Below, in pieces: positions 56,020 through 64,000 of a stretch of 64,000 nucleotides of DNA. This stretch comes from Leptospirales bacterium. Its GTDB lineage: Bacteria; Spirochaetota; Leptospiria; Leptospirales; Leptospiraceae. Under the pieces are notes generated by a model, which saw nothing but the letters and a program-made list of their open reading frames with translations, was not told the origin of the DNA and did no database searches. The first letter of the stretch is position 1, and each line of letters starts with the position of its first letter. Where the stretch lies: positions 124,001 through 188,000 of the forward strand of contig JAAFIR010000001.1 in the NCBI GenBank assembly GCA_013297885.1, written 5' to 3'. The position numbers were made by a program, and so were the translations under genes.

Positions 56020-57974
56020 TAAGTTTTGCAGAAATTGCATTAAACATTCCATTTAATAATGAAGATTGTTTAACTTATGAAATTCCATATGGAATGAATG
56101 CTACTATTGGTAAAAGAGTAGAAGTTGAACTTGGTAAAAAGATTCAACAAGGACTTATCATTTCTATTCATCAAATGATGCCAAATTATAAAACTAAAAC
56201 AATTTCAAAACTAATTGATAAAGAAAGAATTCTGACTGATGAACAAATAGAATTAGCATATCAAATGAAAGATTTTTATTTATCTACACTTGGCGAATGT
56301 ATTTTCAAAATGATCCCACAAGGTAGAAGAAAAATTAGTACTAAGTTAGAAAAAATTAAAGCAGAAAAAAATTTGTTTATACTTAATACTGAACAAGAAA
56401 TGGCTTACAAAGAAATTAAATCTAAATTTGGTAAAGTATCTATTCATTTACTTTATGGAATTACTGGAAGCGGAAAAACTGAGGTTTATATACATTTATT
56501 AAATGATTTATTAAAAGAAACAGATAAATCAGCAATATTACTTGTTCCAGAAATTAGTTTAACTGTTCAAACATTAAAAAGATTAGAATTAATTTTTGGA
56601 GATAAATTAGCACTTCTTCATTCTGCTATGAAAATTTCGGAAAAATTTAGAAACTATAACCAAATTTTAAGTGGCGAAAAAAGAATTATTATTGGAACAA
56701 GATCTGCAATTTTTGCACCTGTAAAAAATTTAGGTTTAATTATACTAGATGAAGAGCATGATTCGTCTTATAAAGAACATTCCTCACCAAGATACCATGC
56801 TAGGCAAATAGCTCAAATGCGTGCTAAACAAAATTCTTCTGTGGTTGTACTTGGATCTGCAACTCCTTCAGTTGAAAGTTTTTATTTCGCAAAAACAGGA
56901 AAAATTGAATTTCACAAATTAACTAAAAGAGCTAAATCATCAAGCCTAAGTGAAATAGAATTAGTTACTAAAAAAGATAATTCTGAATTAATTTCAGAAA
57001 AATTACTTTTTAAAATCAAGCAAAGACTAGATAAAAAAGAACAAATTATTTTGTTATTAAATCGTAGAGGGCATAGCCCGTTAATTTATAATCGGTTAGA
57101 AGAAAAATTTATTGAATGCCCAAACTGTTCTTCAAATTTATGTTATCACCAAAAAGCACAAGTGAAATGTCATTTATGTGGTTACAAAGATAGTTTTCAA
57201 AATTTACAAAATAAATTTTCTTCTGAATTAGAATTATTTGGTTCTGGAACACAAAAATTAGAAGAATATATTTTAGAAAAATTTCCTGAAGTTAAATTAG
57301 AAAGATTAGATCAAGATTCAACAAAAAACAAAACTGTAGTGATAGATGTTATTCAAAAATTGATTGATAAAAAAATAGATTTACTAACAGGAACACAGAT
57401 TATTGCAAAAGGGTTAGATGCTGCAAATGTGACTTTAGTGGGAGTAATTAATTCTACAATTGGTCTTGGTTTGCCAGACTTTCGAGCTGGAGAAAGAGTT
57501 TTTTCATTATTAACTCAAGTTGCTGGAAGAGCTGGAAGAGCTGAGTTAAAAGGTGAAGTTATTATTGAAACCAACACTGATCATCCCATTATTCAATTAG
57601 CAAAAAATCAAAATTATGATGAGTTTTTTGAAAATGAAATTTTAGTGAGAAGTGATTTATATTTCCCTCCGTTTTGTAGATTAGCAAGAATTATTTTAAG
57701 GTCTGTGATTGAAGAAAAACTTATTAAATCAAAAGAAATTTTAACAGAAGTTTTAAAAAAATATCTAATTCATTCAGAATTTAAGAAATTAGTTTTATTC
57801 GGTCCAACAGAAGCACCATTTTATAAAATCGATAATAATTTTAGAATTCATGCTTTAATTAAGACTACTGAAATGATTTTGTTAAAAGAAAAATTAAAAT
57901 TAATTCAAAAAAATTTAAAACTACCATCAAAAGTTTATCTAGAAATAGATATAGATCCTATTGATTTAGTTTAA
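56016..57974 (+). CDS. priA: Primosomal helicase PriA with a reduced zinc region
   Basis: 652 residues. Helicase motifs are present: Walker [35 protein letters not shown] and [19 protein letters not shown]. The zinc region keeps CPNC and CHLC but lacks the first and fourth cysteine pairs present in most PriA proteins (the latter position reads [11 protein letters not shown]). PriA restarts collapsed replication forks. It overlaps the UDG-like gene by 4 nt and the convergent chemoreceptor gene by 9 nt. Confidence 0.93.
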   Translation: MISFAEIALNIPFNNEDCLTYEIPYGMNATIGKRVEVELGKKIQQGLIISIHQMMPNYKTKTISKLIDKERILTDEQIELAYQMKDFYLSTLGECIFKMIPQGRRKISTKLEKIKAEKNLFILNTEQEMAYKEIKSKFGKVSIHLLYGITGSGKTEVYIHLLNDLLKETDKSAILLVPEISLTVQTLKRLELIFGDKLALLHSAMKISEKFRNYNQILSGEKRIIIGTRSAIFAPVKNLGLIILDEEHDSSYKEHSSPRYHARQIAQMRAKQNSSVVVLGSATPSVESFYFAKTGKIEFHKLTKRAKSSSLSEIELVTKKDNSELISEKLLFKIKQRLDKKEQIILLLNRRGHSPLIYNRLEEKFIECPNCSSNLCYHQKAQVKCHLCGYKDSFQNLQNKFSSELELFGSGTQKLEEYILEKFPEVKLERLDQDSTKNKTVVIDVIQKLIDKKIDLLTGTQIIAKGLDAANVTLVGVINSTIGLGLPDFRAGERVFSLLTQVAGRAGRAELKGEVIIETNTDHPIIQLAKNQNYDEFFENEILVRSDLYFPPFCRLARIILRSVIEEKLIKSKEILTEVLKKYLIHSEFKKLVLFGPTEAPFYKIDNNFRIHALIKTTEMILLKEKLKLIQKNLKLPSKVYLEIDIDPIDLV

Positions 57975-59573
57975 TTCTATTTCATCTTTTTTTTCAAATA
58001 ACATTTTTAGTTCACTAGAAATTTTATTTAATTGAGTTGAAATTTCATAAAGTGAATAAGAAGTCAGTCTTGAATCTTCCCTAAAAGTTTTTTTCTCAGA
58101 ATTTCTAGATTGAAATTCAGAGATAGACTCTTTTTCATGATCTATTAAAACCGTGATATTATTGGCTATTTCTGTGATATTTTCTACATCATTATTAATT
58201 GCAAAACTAGCTTTTTCTTGATTTTTTATACTAGAATTTAACTCTTCCAAAAATTTTAGATTTTCATCCACAGATTCAGAAATTTTTTCAATTTGTTTTG
58301 AAGTTTCAAGAATCATTTCAGAACTTTTCGCAAAATTTTTAACAGTCGCTCGAACAATTGAATTAATTTCTTTTGATGAGTCAATACTTTGATCTGCAAG
58401 TTTTTGAACTTCAGTTGCTACCACAGAAAATCCTTTTCCATGTTCACCTGCTCGAGCTGCTTCAATTGATGCATTTAAGGAAAGTAGATTAGTTCTATCG
58501 GCAATTTCATTTATTGAGTTTGATATTAAAACAATCTTTTCAGATTGAGTCTTCATCTCAGAAACAAGTGAAATTGCATTTTGTAAATATGTAAAACTTT
58601 CTGAAGTGATTAATTTAGTTCCATTTGCAATTTCCGAGGATTTTTTACTTCCATTAAGAATTTGTTTAATTGAATCTAAAAGTGTTGAAGTTCTGGTTGA
58701 AATTTTAGAAATCATCTGTAATTGTGCTTTTGAAATCAATTGAATTTCCTCTCCGTTTTTCTGGATATGACTCATTGCATCTAAATCTTTATTAAAAATT
58801 TCACTTTGACTAGAATCATTTTTTTCTACATGTTTTATAATTTTTAATAATTCTTCAATCATATAAATTAATTCATCAGAAACTAATTTTGTTTTATCTA
58901 ATAATTCAATTACTAAACTAGAATTTTTTTTTGATTTTTCTTCAGAATCGGAAAGTTGGTTAAAAAACTGTCTAGTTTCTTGAGATAAATACATCACTAC
59001 AAAAGTTGAACCAAGTAAAAATAAAATTTTTGCAACCTCTGTGGGAGCTCTTAAAACTTTAGCTTCAAAAATTCTTTTTGGGTCAGAAGAAAATTCAACT
59101 TGTCCAGAATTAACAGCTAAAATTAGTAATAGGACAGATAAAACAGACGAGAAAACACCTGTAAACAATGAAAACTTTTTATCTAATCTTAAACCTGCTA
59201 AGTTTATGAATAAAAAGAAAAGCAAAAAAGTTGCTGGCTCTTTTATTGCGAGTCCCCAACCATTGAATTCGTCAAAATGAAATCCATATTTTGCACTAAA
59301 AACACAAATTAAATCAACCGAGGTGCTAATGTATTTTAAATAAGAATGGTATTTTGCTTTTCTTAAATAAAATTCGAATGAAATTATAAGAATAGAATAA
59401 ACAATTATCATAAAAAATAACGAACCATATACCCCAAAGCTACTTCCTGATTTGTAAGCTGAAACAGCCGTTATAATAAACAGTACAATAAAAATAAATC
59501 GAATTCTATTGATTTTTCTTTCTGTTTCTAAACTTTTTAGTTCGTATTCAATTCTGAAACTTTTATAACTCAT
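57966..59573 (-). CDS. Methyl-accepting chemotaxis protein
   Basis: 535 residues. About six membrane helices lie in the first 210 residues with no clear ligand-binding domain. The C-terminal signalling domain includes the hallmark hairpin tip [39 protein letters not shown] (around residue 365). This multi-helix input is unusual for classical receptors but seen in spirochaetes. It overlaps glpD by 4 nt and so is expressed with it. Confidence 0.9.
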   Translation of the reverse strand: MSYKSFRIEYELKSLETERKINRIRFIFIVLFIITAVSAYKSGSSFGVYGSLFFMIIVYSILIISFEFYLRKAKYHSYLKYISTSVDLICVFSAKYGFHFDEFNGWGLAIKEPATFLLFFLFINLAGLRLDKKFSLFTGVFSSVLSVLLLILAVNSGQVEFSSDPKRIFEAKVLRAPTEVAKILFLLGSTFVVMYLSQETRQFFNQLSDSEEKSKKNSSLVIELLDKTKLVSDELIYMIEELLKIIKHVEKNDSSQSEIFNKDLDAMSHIQKNGEEIQLISKAQLQMISKISTRTSTLLDSIKQILNGSKKSSEIANGTKLITSESFTYLQNAISLVSEMKTQSEKIVLISNSINEIADRTNLLSLNASIEAARAGEHGKGFSVVATEVQKLADQSIDSSKEINSIVRATVKNFAKSSEMILETSKQIEKISESVDENLKFLEELNSSIKNQEKASFAINNDVENITEIANNITVLIDHEKESISEFQSRNSEKKTFREDSRLTSYSLYEISTQLNKISSELKMLFEKKDEIELN

Positions 59574-61174
59574 TTATAAGTACTCATATATTCCTGAATT
59601 AATTTAGACGCTTTAAGCTCTTCTTCTTTTTGTCTTTTATCATTCCATTTTAATTCTTTAGCCATAATTTTTAAAATTGGTTTAATTAACTTTTTAGAAA
59701 TTTCTAAATCTAAAAATAAAATTCTAAATCTTCTTGCAAGAACATCTAAAATAGTATTAGCAAATTCTTTTCTTATAAAATGAATTACTTCTTCTTCAAA
59801 AAAACCTGTATTTTTTATTAACTCTTTAGGTTTTGAACCTAATATAGAATAAACTTCACCACCATAATGATTTTTTAATCTTTTTGCAGAATCAATATTT
59901 AATTTATAATCAGATGAAATTTTTAAGTACATATTTTCTGAATAACCATCTTTTCCTAAAAATTGATAATCATATGTTGTACAAGATTTTGTTGGATTAA
60001 ATTTTCCAAGTTCAATAATTTTATTTGTAAGGTCTTCAGCCATTTTTCGATAAGTTGACCATTTTCCACCACTCATAGTAATCATCCCAGAACTAGAAAC
60101 TAAAATCATTTCTTCACGAGAAATATTTTTTGTGTCACCTTCTCCGCTTAAATTGATTAAAGGTCTTAATCCTGAAAATACAGATAATACATTCTCTTTT
60201 TGAAGTTTTGTTCCTAAATATTCATTTCCAGTTTTTAACAAAAATTCAACTTCATCTTTATAAGGCATTGGTTCATATGAAATATCAGATCTATTTGTGT
60301 CTGTTGTTCCCATCATAACATGAGATTCCCAAGGAATAATAAAAACGACTCTACCATCAGAAGTTTTTGGAATAATCATTGCAGTATTGCAAGAAATATC
60401 ATTTTTTGAAAATACTAAATGAATTCCTTGAGAAGGTTTTAAAATAGGTTTGCAATTTGGATCATCCATTTTACGGATTTCGTCAATAAAAATTCCAGTA
60501 GTGTTTACAATCGTTTTTGTTTTAACTTTAAATTCTTTATTTGATAAATGATCTTTTAAAACAGCTCCATTTATTTTTCCTGATTTATCTTTTAAAATCG
60601 AAACTAAAGCTAATTGATTTGCAATTACTGCACCTTCTAATTCAGCACATCTTGCAAGTAAGACATTTAATCTTGCATCATTAAATTGTGCATCATAATA
60701 TTCAATCCCACCTCTTAAACCATTTTGGTTAATTGAAGGAAAATCTTTAACTGCTTCTTCTTTAGAAACTCTTTTATGGGAGGGTAATCCGGATTTACCT
60801 GCTAAAAAATCATACAAAGTCAATCCAAGTGAATAATATGGTTTTTCAAAAATTTTATAAGTGGGCATTAAAAACTTAAGTGGTTTTACTAAATGGGGTG
60901 CATTTTGAATTAATCTTTTTCTTTCACTTAATGCTTCTGCAATCAATCCAAAATGAAATTGAGCTAAATAACGAACCCCACCATGTATTAATTTTGTTGA
61001 TCTACTAGATGTTCCAGATGCAAAATCATATCTTTCACAAAGACCTACGCTAAGACCTCTGAGACTAGCATCAAGCGCAGTACCAACACCTGTTGCTCCA
61101 CCACCTATGATTAAACAATCAAAATCTACTTTTTCAAATTTTGATAATTGACTTTTTCTTTCAATAGAAAACAT
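59570..61174 (-). CDS. glpD: FAD-dependent glycerol-3-phosphate dehydrogenase
   Basis: 534 residues. FAD-binding start [23 protein letters not shown], followed by [19 protein letters not shown], and later [12 protein letters not shown] and [15 protein letters not shown]. It oxidises glycerol-3-phosphate to DHAP and passes electrons to quinone at the membrane. The menaquinone gene elsewhere in the window fits. Upstream lies the cyclase (8 nt), downstream the chemoreceptor. Confidence 0.94.
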   Translation of the reverse strand: MFSIERKSQLSKFEKVDFDCLIIGGGATGVGTALDASLRGLSVGLCERYDFASGTSSRSTKLIHGGVRYLAQFHFGLIAEALSERKRLIQNAPHLVKPLKFLMPTYKIFEKPYYSLGLTLYDFLAGKSGLPSHKRVSKEEAVKDFPSINQNGLRGGIEYYDAQFNDARLNVLLARCAELEGAVIANQLALVSILKDKSGKINGAVLKDHLSNKEFKVKTKTIVNTTGIFIDEIRKMDDPNCKPILKPSQGIHLVFSKNDISCNTAMIIPKTSDGRVVFIIPWESHVMMGTTDTNRSDISYEPMPYKDEVEFLLKTGNEYLGTKLQKENVLSVFSGLRPLINLSGEGDTKNISREEMILVSSSGMITMSGGKWSTYRKMAEDLTNKIIELGKFNPTKSCTTYDYQFLGKDGYSENMYLKISSDYKLNIDSAKRLKNHYGGEVYSILGSKPKELIKNTGFFEEEVIHFIRKEFANTILDVLARRFRILFLDLEISKKLIKPILKIMAKELKWNDKRQKEEELKASKLIQEYMSTYK

Positions 61175-61182
61175 ATTTACCT

Positions 61183-63297
61183 CTACTTAATTTCAAAGAT
61201 TTCAACACCATCCCAATCTGGACTTGGTGGAGTTTGAATAAATTTTATTGATCTTTCATAAAATAATTTTGCTGCTTTATCTTCAGGATGTGCTTTATAA
61301 ATATTTTCAAAAACATTTTTAGCTGCTTCAAAATCTTTATTCAAATAAAAAATTATTCCTTTTTCAAAAATTGGTTTTGAAGATAATTTGTATTCAGCAA
61401 TTTCATCATTGTTCCCATCAATGATTTCTAAAATCCCAACTGATTCTTTTTTACCTTTGACTTGAACTCTGCCCAAAACTCTACATTTATAATTTTCTTG
61501 ATCTATAACTCTATTAAAAGTTTCATCAGAAATTAATACTGGAGAGCCATAAACTTTTGTTAATCCTTCAAGTCGAGATGCTAAATTTACAGCATCTGAA
61601 ATAACAGTTGCATCCATCCTGTTTGCTTCACCAATTGTTCCTAACATTAAATTGCCAATATGTACACCAATTCCTACTTCGATAGGTGAGTAGTTCTGTT
61701 TAAGCCGATGAATATTATAAGCTCTTACTTCTTCTTGAATTTGTATAGCTGAAAGAATCGCATCCTCCGGTTTACCTGAAAACAAAGCCATAATTCCATC
61801 ACCCATAAATTTATCTATAAAACCATTATTATTTCTAATAACAGGTCCAACTCTTTTTAAATATGCATTTAAAAACTTAAAAGTATCTTCTGGAGTCATA
61901 CTTTCTGAAAGCGTACTAAAACTTCTAATATCACAAAATAATACTGTCATTTCTGTTTTTATTTGATCACCAAGTAAAACTTCAGTAATATCATCTCTTT
62001 TTAAATATTCAATAAAATCAGATGGAACAAATCTACTATAAGCCACGTTAGTGGATTTTAAATGTTCAGTTAAAGAAATTGATTTTTTAAAAGTTTGAGA
62101 AAAAATTAAAGAAAGAATAAATGATTGAGAAAAAATAAATATAAATAAACCAAATGGAGTAATTACACTTGAACCATAAATTTCATTGATATAAATATCT
62201 CCAACAATGGACAAGAAAAATAATACCCAACCTATACAAGCAGCTATTGCACCAACTCTTTTTCTAATTATAGCTAATACCAAAGCAAATAAACAATACA
62301 GTCCACAAAGAATTGTGAAAATTTGAAAATAAAGTAAAGATTCAGTAAAAAAATAAGGTGGGGTCAAAACCACTAAAAGTAAAAATAAAGTTCCAACTAA
62401 ACAAATTAATATCCAAATAAATTTATTAAATTCTTTTTTATAAAGATAATAAACAAAACTTGCAAAAAAAGTTGGGCTAATATAAAAAGTAGCATATTCA
62501 ATTTTTATTTGGTTACTCCAATCTATATCTTTAATTAAAGTTGTAATCCATGTTTCACCTGTAAATAAAATACGAACTGAAATAATAAAACAAAAACTTG
62601 CAAAAAAAAGATAAGTTTTTTCTTCTCTTCTTAATAAATACAACCCTAAATGGTAAATTGTCATTATACATAAAACGCCAAATAAAAAGAAATCATAAAA
62701 TAAAACAAAATCATTTGAAACTTGAATATCTCTTTCTTTACCAATAAGAATATTTTGCCAGAGTCCACCTTTTTTATGAAAAAAATTAGAAACTTGAATT
62801 ATTAATTCTAATTCCTCACTTGCTTCAATAAACTTAATTTGGTTAATATATGATGGAATTGAAAATTTTTGACTTGTTCCAACAACTCCTTGTTCATGGA
62901 TTAATTTTCCGTTAGAATAAGCTTTTAAGGAAGTTGCAGCATAATTAAATTTTATAGCTAAATTGGGATGTTCTTTTGGAAGTTTAATTTTTAAATAATA
63001 AGTTCCATAACCTTCTCCTTTTAATTTTTCCTTATTAATTTCTTCACCGTTCCAACTACCTGGCACATGCATATTTCCTGAGGGAACTGGAATTGGTTCT
63101 TGTTTAAAATCCTCTGGTAAAAGCAATTTAGAATAATAAAAACTCCATTTTCCTTCTAAAGAAATTATTCCTTCTGTTTCCAAATTCCAGTTGGATAAAT
63201 CTAGAAATCCATTTTCAATATTAACTTGTTTTCTTTTTTGACATGATATTAAAAATAAAATTAAAACAAAGGTAATGATTTTTTTGAAATAAGACAT
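61183..63297 (-). CDS. 7TMR-DISM adenylate cyclase with TPR tail
   Basis: 704 residues. A lipoprotein-like start (LILFLISCQKRK) leads to an extracellular 7TMR-DISM beta-domain (residues about 25-180), seven membrane helices (about 205-400), then a class III cyclase domain with LFCDIRSFSTLSE, GFIDKFMGDGIMALF and SDAVNLASRLEGL. Metal-binding Asp, the adenine-type Lys and Asp, and the Asn/Arg pair are all present, supporting ATP as substrate. A TPR and FIQTPPSPDWDGVEIF end the protein. The first gene of a group with glpD and the chemoreceptor. Confidence 0.88.
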   Translation of the reverse strand: MSYFKKIITFVLILFLISCQKRKQVNIENGFLDLSNWNLETEGIISLEGKWSFYYSKLLLPEDFKQEPIPVPSGNMHVPGSWNGEEINKEKLKGEGYGTYYLKIKLPKEHPNLAIKFNYAATSLKAYSNGKLIHEQGVVGTSQKFSIPSYINQIKFIEASEELELIIQVSNFFHKKGGLWQNILIGKERDIQVSNDFVLFYDFFLFGVLCIMTIYHLGLYLLRREEKTYLFFASFCFIISVRILFTGETWITTLIKDIDWSNQIKIEYATFYISPTFFASFVYYLYKKEFNKFIWILICLVGTLFLLLVVLTPPYFFTESLLYFQIFTILCGLYCLFALVLAIIRKRVGAIAACIGWVLFFLSIVGDIYINEIYGSSVITPFGLFIFIFSQSFILSLIFSQTFKKSISLTEHLKSTNVAYSRFVPSDFIEYLKRDDITEVLLGDQIKTEMTVLFCDIRSFSTLSESMTPEDTFKFLNAYLKRVGPVIRNNNGFIDKFMGDGIMALFSGKPEDAILSAIQIQEEVRAYNIHRLKQNYSPIEVGIGVHIGNLMLGTIGEANRMDATVISDAVNLASRLEGLTKVYGSPVLISDETFNRVIDQENYKCRVLGRVQVKGKKESVGILEIIDGNNDEIAEYKLSSKPIFEKGIIFYLNKDFEAAKNVFENIYKAHPEDKAAKLFYERSIKFIQTPPSPDWDGVEIFEIK

Positions 63298-63420
63298 ATA
63301 GATTCAATACTGTTTTTATTAATCTATAAAGTAAAGTATATTAATATTTTCAATAAATAGAATCTGTTCAATTACTGAAAGTTCGCCCAAAAATTATCTA
63401 TAAGTATGAATGAATTTTTT

Positions 63421-64000
63421 TTAATAACCATCTCTTGGTTTTACAACTCTAACTAAATCTCCTTCCAAAAAAGAAGTTCTGGGATTATTGATAACTTTAT
63501 CACTTGGATTTATTCCTTCAATAATTTCAACATCTGAATCTATAATTTTATTAATTTTTACATTTTTAAAATGAATTTTATTTTCATCCGTAAGTAAAGC
63601 AACTTGAATTCCTTTTTCATTAAAAATTAAAGCACTTGCTGAAATAGTTAATAAATCTTTTTTTATTGGAGCAGTAAAATTTACGGTAGCATAAGATCCT
63701 GGCCAAATTTTGTAATCTTTATTTTCCATCACAAACTCAGCTAAAACTGTTTGGGTATTCGGATCAAAACCTTTTGATATAGTTAAAAATTCTGCTTTGT
63801 AAGTATTTTCTGGAAACTGTGCTATGATTACTTCAGCTGTTAAACCTTTTTTTAATAAATAAGAAAAGGAACTTGGAACAGAAACAAATAATCTCATTTT
63901 ATGAATTTCTGAAACAGTGAATAAATTTGTAATTTCTTTTGTATCAGAGATATTCCCATCTTTATTGATATAATCTCCCACATTAATATTTCTCTGTGTC
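63421..64000 (-). CDS. RND efflux membrane fusion protein, 5'-truncated by window edge
   Basis: The frame is open to the window end and carries codons before the apparent GTG at 63981 (TQRNINVGDYINKDGN), so it is the C-terminal part of a longer gene. The beta-barrel and membrane-proximal domains are recognisable: LFTVSEIHKMRLFVSVPSS, VLAEFVMENKDYKIWPGSYATVNF, and VINNPRTSFLEGDLVRV. It would link an inner-membrane RND pump to an outer-membrane channel; the pump gene is outside the window. Confidence 0.85.
   Translation of the reverse strand, partial: TQRNINVGDYINKDGNISDTKEITNLFTVSEIHKMRLFVSVPSSFSYLLKKGLTAEVIIAQFPENTYKAEFLTISKGFDPNTQTVLAEFVMENKDYKIWPGSYATVNFTAPIKKDLLTISASALIFNEKGIQVALLTDENKIHFKNVKINKIIDSDVEIIEGINPSDKVINNPRTSFLEGDLVRVVKPRDGY

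Noticed and set aside
63340-63420. Another repeat copy from GGGCGAA on the minus strand near 63387
   Set aside because: Only the first seven bases fit. No P2, P3 or closing stem is present.

Overview
The window is strongly AT-rich, has very compact genes and contains no rRNA. The gene content points to a member of the Spirochaetota, most likely Leptospirales. It has many small lipoproteins with loose spirochaete-type lipoboxes, FecR-domain and NHL-repeat surface lipoproteins, a 7TMR-DISM adenylate cyclase ending in a TPR plus DWDGV tail, futalosine-pathway menaquinone synthesis (mqnC), HPr kinase beside rpoN and ntrYX, and a tRNA-Ile/tRNA-Ala pair not linked to rRNA genes. The placement is an inference from gene content and not a phylogenetic result.

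Layout. 1-16 kb is accessory in character. It starts with a truncated PPIase-like gene and an NHL lipoprotein. Four toxin-antitoxin loci follow in about 7 kb (MntA/HepT, DUF433 with a decayed DUF5615 toxin, HigBA, RelB/YafQ). Interspersed are duplicated gene tails, short inverted repeats, a MITE-like element and copies of a structured intergenic repeat. A large membrane Fe-S oxidoreductase sits among them. From 11.1 to 14.1 kb several reading frames are broken at A or T homopolymers. The tRNA pair and an outer-membrane-type protein follow. 16-28 kb holds envelope and lipoprotein genes, asnS, a pentaheme cytochrome, FecR and DUF2147 proteins, a cold-shock protein, an M61 peptidase and CorA. 28-35.6 kb is mostly minus strand: CPBP protease, ACC-deaminase-like enzyme, pbpC, mscL, HIT, EamA transporter, a small zinc-ribbon protein and mqnC.

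36.2-51.5 kb is a nearly gap-free plus-strand run: dapA, dapB, diadenylate cyclase, YbbR, acpS, a small TPR protein, bactofilin, GAF/SpoIIE phosphatase, LptA-like protein, lptB, rpoN, hprK, HPr, ntrY, ntrX and an RNA m5U methyltransferase. It links lysine/peptidoglycan precursor supply, c-di-AMP, LPS export and sigma-54 control. A giant coiled-coil protein, an SH3 lipoprotein, a UDG-like protein and priA follow. A minus-strand block (RND adaptor, adenylate cyclase, glpD, chemoreceptor) closes the window.

The most interesting signal is a five-copy intergenic repeat family (7132-7226, 9747-9860, 15851-15956, 35676-35768, 35865-36067). Each copy can fold into an outer stem enclosing two hairpins. 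The flanks and junction are conserved, while the stem sequences differ from copy to copy and stay complementary. I do not recognise it as a named family.
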